In this document: one piece after another, positions 51,279-58,415 of the stretch
How the letters are laid out: every line of letters starts with the position of its first letter
Position numbering within the stretch: position 1 is the stretch's first letter
Origin: Bacteroidota bacterium
GTDB taxonomy: Bacteria; Bacteroidota; Rhodothermia; JANXDC01
Assembly: GCA_025059945.1 (NCBI GenBank)
Contig: JANXDC010000011.1
Coordinates: 80,673-141,855, forward strand
DNA length: 61,183 nt
Direction of reading: 5' to 3'
Program-made: the position numbers and the translations under genes
The notes under the pieces: model-generated
What the model was told of the DNA's origin: nothing
Database searches by the model: none
Seen by the model: the letters and a program-made list of their open reading frames with translations, nothing else

Positions 51279-52666
51279 CCTGTGGTCTCCCGTATTTCAC
51301 CGATTACCGGAATGCCGGCCCGAGAGACGTCCGCCGGCGATAGGATCATCTCGTCTCGATACGCGCGCGCCAAGGCGACAGCGATACCGCCGCTCAGTCC
51401 GAAGAGAAAAGCCAAGCCCAGGTTGAGGGTCCAGTTGGGACTGGAGGGGATTCCGGGCACATTAGGGGGGCTGATGACGGTGACGATGACCTCTTGCTGC
51501 AGACGCAGCATGGCGATGCGCGCTTCTTCGCGCTGCCGCAGCAGGGCGTTATAAACCTGATCGTTTTCGTCGATCGCCCGCCGCAGTCGTTCGTAGGTGG
51601 TCTCTTGGTCGATCAAGCTCGCAATCTGGGCCCTTAGCCGGTCCAGCTCCACCTGTAGCTGCCTTTCGGCGGCTAAGAGGCTGGCGATACCGACGCGCTC
51701 TTGTTCTATAGACTGGTTGATTTCGCTCACCAGCTGTTGGCGCGTTTCCCGGATTTGCTGTTCAACTTGCCGCATCTCCGGATACTGCGGCGTATAGGTT
51801 TCAGCCAGCTTGGCGCGTTGGATTAGAAGCTCGGCTAGTCGGTTGCGTAGGCTCACCAGCGTGCCCGTTTGGCTTAAGCTGTTGCTTACGTCGGTAGAGG
51901 GGATGCTCGTCAACTGGTTGGTTTGAATGGCTCGCTCCAGCTCACGCAGGCGCGTTTCGCGCTCTATGCGCTGGGAGCGGATTTGCGTTAAGCGTTGCGC
52001 CAAGGTCAGAATCTGATCCGCCAGCAGTCGCCGCTGCACTTCCGGGGATATGAAGCTGCGAGATCGTTGAAATTCCATCTGTTGGGCCTCTAAGTCGCGG
52101 AGCCGCTGTTCAGCCTCCCGCACCCGGGCTTCAAAGAACTGGTATGTTTGCGTTCGGTTGTATAGGCGAGACGGGAATTCCCGATAGGCCTCGATGAGGC
52201 TTTGCAACACGGAAGCGGCGCGTTCTGGGTTGGTGTCCGAGTATTGGAGGCGGATCACACCGGCGTCCCGCAACGGCTCGGTTTTGAGTCGGGACCAAAA
52301 TTGTCGGATGACGCGGTCCAAATGCTCGCGCTCGTTTGCCGCCCCTGTCCGGATAACCCGATCCAAGCCCGTCTTGCGCACCACCTCTTCGGCGATAGGT
52401 CGGCTGCGCATGATCTCGATGTCGGCCATGACGATCTGCTCGATGTTGCGGGGTTGAATCGTTGCACCGAGCAAGGTCGCGATTTCGGTTTGGGGATCGC
52501 GCTCCAGGAGGATGCGGGCCTCAGAGGTGTATAGCTTGGGCAGGAGCGCCGTCACCAGGGCCACGGTGCCGACCACGGCCGCAAGAAAGAACGCGATGAG
52601 ATACCAATACCGCCGGAAAGCGGTCTGCACCGTGTAGCCGAGGGCCTGATAAGGCGTCGTTTCCAT
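51275..52666 (-). CDS. Chain-length determinant protein, Wzz/GumC type
   Basis: 463 residues: N-terminal membrane helix (YWYLIAFFLAAVVGTVALVTALL), Wzz domain (LYTSEARILLERDPQTEIATLLG), a long coiled-coil (about residues 150-390, such as ERETRLRELERAIQT and LAAERQLQVELDRLRAQI), and a C-terminal helix (LNLGLAFLFGLSGGIAVALA). Wzz-type proteins sit in the inner membrane, set the polymer length and contact the outer-membrane exporter. The C-terminus has no kinase domain; the neighbouring gene would take that part. Confidence 0.93.
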   Translation of the reverse strand: METTPYQALGYTVQTAFRRYWYLIAFFLAAVVGTVALVTALLPKLYTSEARILLERDPQTEIATLLGATIQPRNIEQIVMADIEIMRSRPIAEEVVRKTGLDRVIRTGAANEREHLDRVIRQFWSRLKTEPLRDAGVIRLQYSDTNPERAASVLQSLIEAYREFPSRLYNRTQTYQFFEARVREAEQRLRDLEAQQMEFQRSRSFISPEVQRRLLADQILTLAQRLTQIRSQRIERETRLRELERAIQTNQLTSIPSTDVSNSLSQTGTLVSLRNRLAELLIQRAKLAETYTPQYPEMRQVEQQIRETRQQLVSEINQSIEQERVGIASLLAAERQLQVELDRLRAQIASLIDQETTYERLRRAIDENDQVYNALLRQREEARIAMLRLQQEVIVTVISPPNVPGIPSSPNWTLNLGLAFLFGLSGGIAVALARAYRDEMILSPADVSRAGIPVIGEIRETTG

Positions 52667-52671
52667 GGCGT

Positions 52672-53397
52672 TTACCTCGTTGTGACTTGATAGAGGATCA
52701 GGGCTTGGATGGCCGCGTTGATCGGCGGGATCAAGCTGTTGTAAACGCGCGTCATAAAGTTTTCAATGTCGTAGATGACCGTTGTGGGCACGTAGATGAT
52801 GTCCCCCGCCTCCAGGGGCACGTTTAGTTCTGGCCTACGGCCTACCGAGGCGGCCCGCAGATCCAGCCTATAAGCGCGATATTGTCCGTTCTGCTGGCGG
52901 CGCAGCAACATTACGCTCTGGCGCTTGGCCGAGGGGCGGAAGCTACCGGCCATGGCGATCGCCTTAAGTACGGTCATATTCGGTTGCATGATCTGCAAAC
53001 CGGGCTCGTTGACCTCGCCCACCACAAAAACGGCCTGATTCGATGCAATGTGCACGATCACCGTTACCTCCGGATTCCGGAGAATAACGCTGTAGGCCTC
53101 CTCCACCCGGCGTTTGAGGTCGTTCGGGGTTAACCCAGCGGCCACCACGTCTCCCAGGTAGGGAAGCGATATGCGTCCGTCGGGCCGCACCGTGACGGTC
53201 TGGTTGAATTGGTCGGTCTCTTCAAACTTGAATTCCAACACATCGCCGATGTTGATTCGGTAATCGCCCGGAGACAAGATGGGCAGCTCTTGCTCAGGCT
53301 CGGGCTGGGCTGGCTGGACAAGCCGGCGCACAGGACCACACCCTGTCAGGGAGCCCACTAGAAGCAGAAGCCCAAGCGCCGCGCAGATGGATCTCAT
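52672..53397 (-). CDS. Polysaccharide export lipoprotein, Wza-like
   Basis: 241 residues from the Met at 53397, or six more from 53415. The lipobox is GSLTGC. Polysaccharide export domain (SPGDYRINIGDVLEFKFEE, VRPDGRISLPYLGDVVAAGLTPNDLKRRVEEAYS, PEVTVIVHIASNQAVFVVGEVNEPG) then an SLBB domain (VLKAIAMAGSFRPSAKRQSVMLLRR). It forms the outer-membrane channel for the polymer. First gene of the exopolysaccharide operon; a leader of about 370 bases separates it from tmRNA. SD is weak at both candidate starts. Confidence 0.92.
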   Translation of the reverse strand: MRSICAALGLLLLVGSLTGCGPVRRLVQPAQPEPEQELPILSPGDYRINIGDVLEFKFEETDQFNQTVTVRPDGRISLPYLGDVVAAGLTPNDLKRRVEEAYSVILRNPEVTVIVHIASNQAVFVVGEVNEPGLQIMQPNMTVLKAIAMAGSFRPSAKRQSVMLLRRQQNGQYRAYRLDLRAASVGRRPELNVPLEAGDIIYVPTTVIYDIENFMTRVYNSLIPPINAAIQALILYQVTTR

Positions 53398-53524
53398 AAT
53401 GATACAGCCCTTCATCTTCTAGCTCTTATGGGGCCATCTTGATTCGCCAGATCGCTCAATCAAATCATGTGCCCTGATCGCAAAGTTCCCCGGCCTTTGG
53501 GCTTATAGGGGGAGCGCATCACAA

Positions 53525-53562
53525 AGATGCGGACAAAAAGGCAGAGATGCGGATAAAAAAGC
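53525..53562. repeat. Tandem 18-base repeat upstream of the Wza-like gene
   Basis: AGATGCGGACAAAAAGGC at 53525-53542 is repeated as AGATGCGGATAAAAAAGC at 53545-53562, with two mismatches and a 20-base period, close to two helical turns. The second copy includes the A-run that is the T-tract of the minus-strand hairpin. Possible operator or RNA element; function unknown. Confidence 0.6.
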
Positions 53563-53587
53563 CGGGCCCGGGTTCACCCGGTGCCCG
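53555..53587 (-). terminator. Intrinsic terminator-like hairpin in the exopolysaccharide leader
   Basis: On the minus strand, a 10-bp GC-rich stem with one bulged base (53563-53572 paired with 53577-53587, loop 53573-53576) is followed by six T. This is a strong factor-independent terminator pattern. It is upstream of, and in the same direction as, the Wza-like gene, so it could be an attenuator or end a small RNA that starts after tmRNA. Confidence 0.7.
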
Positions 53588-53772
53588 ACCATCCGCCTAA
53601 TCATGATGGGAGAAGGGTGTGGGGTGCCTGAGCTGATCATAGGACCGTTGCCGCATCGTAGACGTTACAGACAGCGGCAACTCCCGCAACATGTCGGAGG
53701 CGATTGCAAGGGCTAAGGTGTGGAGTACGGCCTTCAAGGTCGCCTCAGATCTCCGTCGCCAGAGCGAATAAT

Positions 53773-53796
53773 AAAAAAGCCGCCTTATGGCGGCTT
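53773..53796 (-). terminator. Terminator of tmRNA
   Basis: Minus-strand hairpin AAGCCGCC-ATAA-GGCGGCTT (stem 53777-53784 with 53789-53796) followed by a run of T (53773-53778 on the plus strand is A). Located 9 bases after the tmRNA 3' end. Confidence 0.85.
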
Positions 53797-53804
53797 ACCA
53801 CTTG

Positions 53805-54164
53805 TGGAGATGGCGGGAGTCGAACCCGCGTCCGAACCGGCCCGCACTCAGACATCTACGGGCGTAGTCGGTTTATCTGTTTTCCTCCTGCGCGTAGCCA
53901 ACCGACAGGCGGCGCAAGAGTAGCCCCCTTAGGTCTTTACCCGTTGACCCCGGGCCAGAGTCTTCGGGCTAGCCTGTCTTGTCGATGCCCGTCGCTCAGG
54001 GGACAGGCGCCCTGAGCACGGACAGATGGCGGGTGTATTAAGCCGCCATCGCGTAGCTGTAAGAGTTCGCACTTCTTTTTCCCGGCGTGTTTTAGCGGGC
54101 TTACGCCGGCAGCCCGACCCGCCGCCTGAGCCCACGCTCGGTCCGTCGAGACCCGTTCATCCCC
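53805..54164 (-). ncRNA. ssrA: Transfer-messenger RNA (tmRNA)
   Basis: About 360 nucleotides. The 5' end reads GGGGATGAACGGGTCTCGAC, which pairs GGGGATG with the 3' CATCTCC to form the acceptor stem (one G-U). The 3' half has the T-arm (CGCGGGTTCGACTCCCG). The gene-encoded end is discriminator A followed by CAA, so CCA must be added by enzyme. The reading frame for the tag is clear: resume codon GCG at 54068-54070 through stop TAA at 54038-54040, giving ANSYSYAMAA. From memory this resembles the tag of Salinibacter (ADDYSYAMAA). tmRNA frees stalled ribosomes and tags the incomplete protein. Confidence 0.96.
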
Positions 54165-54226
54165 AGCTTTGTAAAGGAGCGCTCTTCCGAAAGCACTCTT
54201 GTAAACGCCGATAGCGTGTTTAGGTT

Positions 54227-54652
54227 TCACTCAATGGTGATCGGTTTGAGCTCATAAGGCGTGAGCACAAAGCCTCTGCGCCGCAGCGCCCGCTCTATAG
54301 GCTCGGCTACGTTGCGGCTGAGGGCCGCGCTCAGGTATCCGATGCGGGATCGACCCCAAAGGTGGTAACGATAGGCGTGCACATACAGACGCACGCGCTG
54401 CGAGTCGATCGCCACCAGCTCCACGTATCCCTCTACCCGGTATAGCAGGGCACCAGCGATTCGCCGAGGATGCGTGCTCAAGCTGTGCACAACGGGTCCA
54501 GGCCGAGGTTCCCAGCCGGCCTCCCGCAGGGCCTCCTGAAGGACCGCAAGCTGCTCCGGCCGCCAGGAGGCGGGGGCCTGAAAATCCCGAAACGGCGGTG
54601 GCAGAGGGGCGACGCAGCCGGCAAGGCACAGGCTTGCAAGCAGCCAGCGCAC
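54227..54652 (-). CDS. Small lipoprotein of unknown function
   Basis: 141 residues if the GTG at 54652 is used. That start gives a lipobox VRWLLASLCLAGC and lies 8 bases after the stop of the Wzi-like gene, with GGAG 14 bases upstream. An ATG-initiated frame from 54799 overlaps the upstream gene and lacks a signal. The mature part contains a mixed alpha/beta region (RPEQLAVLQEALREAGWEPRPGPVVHS, ALLYRVEGYVELVAIDSQRVRLYVHAYRYH). No recognised family. Cotranscription with the Wzi-like gene suggests an outer-membrane role. Confidence 0.68.
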   Translation of the reverse strand: MRWLLASLCLAGCVAPLPPPFRDFQAPASWRPEQLAVLQEALREAGWEPRPGPVVHSLSTHPRRIAGALLYRVEGYVELVAIDSQRVRLYVHAYRYHLWGRSRIGYLSAALSRNVAEPIERALRRRGFVLTPYELKPITIE

Positions 54653-54660
54653 GTGGCGCC

Positions 54661-56352
54661 CTATAGCTCCATCCAGAAGCCTACTTTGGCGCGCACAAGC
54701 CTGGAGATCGGCCCCCGTTGCGGAAGACGTACAAAGAATTCCCCCGTGTACCACAGCCCACGCCGCACCTCCCAGCTTAGGGCTAACTCCGTCTCCCACC
54801 AGGTTTGTCGCACGCCATCTAGGAAAGGTTTCCGTTTGTGCGGGGGATAGTCCCCTCGCAGCACATCGCCGCCCACGTTGCGAACCAGCTTTCCGGCCCC
54901 ATCGAGCAGATTGGCCCCATGCCGGCGATAACGCGCCGCGGCCCGCACGCGCAGAAGGCCGGCTAGCCAGCCCTCAGCGCCCGCATAGAGCTGATCGCTA
55001 TTCGGCCCTAGCGGATGTCCCAGGCAGACCGCGTTGTGTGTATAACTGTTGTAGGGGATCCAATGGGAGTACACGTAAGGCTCCACCCGGGTGTATTCGA
55101 AGCGAAGCGCCATCTCGGGTCGCACGGACCAGCCCAGGCCGAGCTGCCAGGCGAGTTTGACGGACATATGATCCGTGCCCAGCTTCAGGAGATCCAGATC
55201 GTCGACCAGGATCGCGGCCGTGAGCTCCCAACCACGCGATGGCAGCCAGACCGATTCCAGGCTGAAGAGCACGTTGTCGCGGTCCCAGAGCTCGTGTTCG
55301 GCGATCACAAACGGATAGAAGGGCAGCCAGTACGTGGGCTCTAGGTCTCGGTTGCCGTAGACGACCAGGTCCGTATAGGCGAGCCGCCAGCGTGGATGCG
55401 GGATCAGCTCGATGCGATGTAGCTGCAGGTATCGGGGAAGGCTCATATACGCGAAGCGGCTCGTATCGAGGGGAAACACCTGCCGTCGGGGTGGGTCAAG
55501 CAGCCAGGCCAGGGCGCCTTGGTAGCGCAGGCGCGAAAAGCCCACCTGGGCGCGGAACGCCGTATAATAGCCCGGTTGGGAGGTGAGCACGAGGCCGGCA
55601 TCTTGTCCGGCCCCGTAAAGCAGGTGTCCGTGCAAGAGATCAAGCGCCCACCGGCTGCGTCGCCAGCTTACGGCGGCCACGGCCGCATCCCCGGAGCGGT
55701 CCTGCTCCTGTCGGACTTTGTACAGGTTGCGCCAAAACGGATCGTAGCCCAGCACCTGGGCTTTGCCGGCGAGCAGGTAGCCCGCGCGGACGTCGGCCGT
55801 AGCGGCCCAACCCCCCGAGAGCGCGGCGCGCACGCGCACTCCGCCCGTCCAGACTTGTCCCCACAGGGGGCCGCTTTGCGCGCGCACCCAGCGTCCATCG
55901 GCTCCCCCCAGCAGGTTGACGTACAAAGCGTAATCCGGGCTTCGCTCGCGGTATAGGTAGCGCGTCGAATCCCGGTCAAAGCCCTCCCAGGGCCTTCGCA
56001 GGCTGGTCTGTTCCGAAAGCCCCGACTCGGGGGCGAACTCCAGGGCGAATCGGCGCCACCAGGTCCGTTCCACAGGGTCCAGGGGCCGATCTCGAAGCGC
56101 GGCCAGCTGACGGCCGATCTCGGTTCGGCTCAAGGGGCGGCTTTCAAAGGGGAAATCCGCAAGCCATCCCCGTAGCCGCATGTAACGCAGCCACTCGTAT
56201 ACCGCATGATCGGCGGGCACGAGCGAGGGGTCTAGAATCTGCGCCTTGGCTGCAGCCCCAAGCCCGTGCACCAGAAGCAAGGCGCCCAGGATCCGCGGAA
56301 CCGGCGGAAGCCCATGCCTTAGCTTCGACAAAGAGATCGCATCAAGCTTCAT
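54661..56352 (-). CDS. Wzi-like capsule-assembly outer-membrane beta-barrel protein
   Basis: 563 residues from the Met at 56352 (56382 gives ten more). After a signal peptide (ILGALLLVHGLGAAAKAQ) it has an N-terminal helical bundle (YEWLRYMRLRGWLADFPFESRPLSRTEIGRQLAAL) and then many amphipathic strands with aromatic pairs, as in the capsule assembly Wzi family. Wzi binds the polymer at the cell surface. It lies upstream of the tmRNA gene in the same direction as the exopolysaccharide operon. Confidence 0.83.
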   Translation of the reverse strand: MKLDAISLSKLRHGLPPVPRILGALLLVHGLGAAAKAQILDPSLVPADHAVYEWLRYMRLRGWLADFPFESRPLSRTEIGRQLAALRDRPLDPVERTWWRRFALEFAPESGLSEQTSLRRPWEGFDRDSTRYLYRERSPDYALYVNLLGGADGRWVRAQSGPLWGQVWTGGVRVRAALSGGWAATADVRAGYLLAGKAQVLGYDPFWRNLYKVRQEQDRSGDAAVAAVSWRRSRWALDLLHGHLLYGAGQDAGLVLTSQPGYYTAFRAQVGFSRLRYQGALAWLLDPPRRQVFPLDTSRFAYMSLPRYLQLHRIELIPHPRWRLAYTDLVVYGNRDLEPTYWLPFYPFVIAEHELWDRDNVLFSLESVWLPSRGWELTAAILVDDLDLLKLGTDHMSVKLAWQLGLGWSVRPEMALRFEYTRVEPYVYSHWIPYNSYTHNAVCLGHPLGPNSDQLYAGAEGWLAGLLRVRAAARYRRHGANLLDGAGKLVRNVGGDVLRGDYPPHKRKPFLDGVRQTWWETELALSWEVRRGLWYTGEFFVRLPQRGPISRLVRAKVGFWMEL

Positions 56353-56477
56353 GTAGAGGCTCTTGCGAGAGCGGGCCTTCAAAAATTCGGCTATGTTCTA
56401 AGGCTATGCAACCGAAACCGGCTTGCGCCCCAGGAGGGCCGTTGCGTAAATACAGGGGCCACCTGCGGGAAGGGCCT

Positions 56478-56885
56478 ATGCGCTTTGAAATCGATCATCG
56501 GGATCAGTTTTCGATCCTGACCCCTCTGGAAGAGCGGCTAGACTCGAGCGTCGCGCCCACGCTCAAGGCGGAGTTTGTGGTGCTCTTAACGGAGGGCGTG
56601 GAGAACCTTATTGTGGACCTATCGCATGTGCGCTATGTGGACAGCTCGGGGCTAAGCGCGCTATTGCTCGCCCATCGGCATTTCGCCGGACAGGGGGGGT
56701 TCTTCGCGCTGGCCGGGGCCCAAGAGCCGGTGTTGCGGCTCATCCAAGTCTCGCTTCTGGATACCGTGTTTCTTTTGTACCCCACCCTTGAGGAGGCCAT
56801 AGAAGCCTGCTACGTGGCTCTGCTGGATCGCGGTGAGGAGGCCGATCAGGAAAACGGCGACTCAGGCATCGCCGAGGGGTTGTAG
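56478..56885 (+). CDS. STAS-domain anti-sigma-factor antagonist-like protein
   Basis: 135 residues from the Met at 56478, which gives the usual N-terminus MRFEIDHRDQFSILTPLEERLDSS. The core is the STAS fold, with VRYVDSSGLSALLLAHRHFAGQGG holding the Ser phosphorylation site (VDSSG). Anti-anti-sigma factors act with serine kinases and phosphatases in partner switching. No kinase or sigma factor is in the window. An acidic 15-residue tail follows. Divergent from the Wzi-like gene. Confidence 0.88.
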   Translation: MRFEIDHRDQFSILTPLEERLDSSVAPTLKAEFVVLLTEGVENLIVDLSHVRYVDSSGLSALLLAHRHFAGQGGFFALAGAQEPVLRLIQVSLLDTVFLLYPTLEEAIEACYVALLDRGEEADQENGDSGIAEGL

Positions 56886-56906
56886 ATGCCCAAGCGGGGC
56901 TGAGGC

Positions 56907-58415
56907 ATGCTGACCGCCTGGGATGCCGCAGTGATCGTCCTCTACTTTGCGGCCTCGGCCGCGCTGGGGATCCGCCTGGCGGGTCGGCAGCGCTCTGTAG
57001 AGGATTACTTTCTGGGCGGCCGTTCTGTGCCGTGGTGGGCCGTGCTGCTGTCCGTGGTAGCCACCGAAACGAGCGCGCTTACCGTGATCAGCGTGCCTGC
57101 AGTGGCCTTTATGGGGGACCTTACGTTCCTGCAGCTGGCCTTTGGCTATGTGCTGGGGCGGATCGTGGTGAGCGCGCTGTTTCTGCCGGCCTACTATCGG
57201 GGCGGGCTAGAGACCGCTTACGCCTTTTTGGGACACCGGTTCGGGGATCGTTTGCGGGGCGCAACTTCCCTCGTGTTTTTGGCCACGCGCTTGCTGGCCG
57301 ACGGGGTGCGGCTGTTCGCTGCGGCCATTCCGATCAAGGTCGTCTGCGATCAGCTGGGCCTTTCGCTCTCGTATGCGCATCTGATCGCCGCCATCGGGCT
57401 CGTTACGGTGTTGTACACGTACGTGGGCGGATTGCGGGCCGTGATTTGGGTCGATGTGCTGCAGCTAGCCGTCTATCTGGTGGGTGCTCTCTGGGCTTTG
57501 GGGCTGCTCCTGGAAAAAGCGCCGGCGGATTGGGTCCACAAGGCGGCCAAAATGGGCAAGCTTCGGCTTTTCCACTGGGGCGCCGAGCTATCGCTCCTGG
57601 ACTGGCTGCGGCAGAACTACACCCTGATCACCGGCCTAGTGGGCGGGGCGGTCTTTACCATGGCCTCGCACGGGACCGATCAGCTCATAGTGCAACGCCT
57701 GCTAGCCTGTCGTTCGCTTCGGGCTAGCCAGCGCGCGCTCGTTGGAAGCGGGCTTTTCGTGCTGGCCCAATTTGGCCTGTTTCTGAGCGTCGGGCTTCTG
57801 CTTTGGGCCTACTACGGGGCGCGGAGCGGAACGTATGAACCGCGGGCGATCTTGGTTCAACTGGGTCTGAGCCGAGCCGATGAGATCTTCCCCCGGTTTC
57901 TGCTTGAAGGTCTGCCACCGGGTCTGTCAGGGCTTGTTCTGGCCGGCATCATGGCCGCGGCCATGAGCACGCTCTCCAGCTCGCTAAGCGCGCTCTCTTC
58001 GTCTACCGTCTTGGATCTGTATCAGCGCTGGTTTCCAGCCAGGTGGGTTCGACGGAGCATGCTTCCTCTTGCGCGTCTGGTAACGCTCTTTTGGGGAGCG
58101 GTTTTCATCGGCTTCGCCCTGCTGTTTCGCAGCACCGAAAACCCCGTTGTGGAGCTCGGCCTGAGCATCGCTAGCTTCACCTACGGGGGGCTCCTGGGGG
58201 TTTTTCTGCTTGGCCTATTGTTTCGTCGCCCAGCAGAGCAAGAGGCGCTTATAGCCTTCGGGTGCGCAATCGCGGGCATGATCTTGTTTATCGCGCTAGT
58301 GCGCATCGGATGGCCTTGGTATACGCTTATCGGAGCGATCCTAACGATCGGAGTGGCTCATGCGCTGGTGGCGGTGCGCCGTCTTCGGCCGGAGCGCGCT
58401 TCTGGTCGCGCTTAG
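56907..58415 (+). CDS. Sodium:solute symporter (SSS family)
   Basis: 502 residues with about 13 membrane spans. Family features: LGIRLAGRQRSVEDYFLGGRSVPWWAVLLSVVATETSALTVISVPAVAF, the SSS signature-like region around LYTYVGGLRAVIWVDVLQ, and LAGIMAAAMSTLSSSLSALSSSTVLDLY. It moves a solute together with Na+; the substrate (sugar, amino acid, nucleoside, carboxylate) is not predictable. It overlaps the next gene by 56 bases. Confidence 0.93.
   Translation: MLTAWDAAVIVLYFAASAALGIRLAGRQRSVEDYFLGGRSVPWWAVLLSVVATETSALTVISVPAVAFMGDLTFLQLAFGYVLGRIVVSALFLPAYYRGGLETAYAFLGHRFGDRLRGATSLVFLATRLLADGVRLFAAAIPIKVVCDQLGLSLSYAHLIAAIGLVTVLYTYVGGLRAVIWVDVLQLAVYLVGALWALGLLLEKAPADWVHKAAKMGKLRLFHWGAELSLLDWLRQNYTLITGLVGGAVFTMASHGTDQLIVQRLLACRSLRASQRALVGSGLFVLAQFGLFLSVGLLLWAYYGARSGTYEPRAILVQLGLSRADEIFPRFLLEGLPPGLSGLVLAGIMAAAMSTLSSSLSALSSSTVLDLYQRWFPARWVRRSMLPLARLVTLFWGAVFIGFALLFRSTENPVVELGLSIASFTYGGLLGVFLLGLLFRRPAEQEALIAFGCAIAGMILFIALVRIGWPWYTLIGAILTIGVAHALVAVRRLRPERASGRA

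Larger units (their letters stand above)
53416..53772 (-). promoter_or_regulatory. Leader of the exopolysaccharide operon
   Basis: A gap of about 360 bases between the tmRNA terminator and the Wza-like gene, with no recognisable long gene. It holds the hairpin and T-run called below, two tandem copies of an 18-base element (53525-53542 and 53545-53562), a long stem (GTTGCCGC with GCGGCAAC about 53644-53679), and a 31-residue open frame (53692 down to 53597). Only one-mismatch -7 boxes are seen on the minus strand (53522-53529, CATCTTTG; 53481-53488, GAACTTTG), so the promoter is not fixed. Confidence 0.5.

Noticed and set aside
53691-53771. 26-residue plus-strand frame from the ATG at 53691
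   Set aside because: No SD, no similarity, runs into the tmRNA terminator.
53587-53771. SRP RNA or 6S RNA in the gap after tmRNA
   Set aside because: No conserved SRP domain IV loop or 6S bubble could be seen.
53937-54230. Open frame across the tmRNA
   Set aside because: It lies on the tmRNA strand but in a structural RNA; only the 10-residue tag frame is meaningful.
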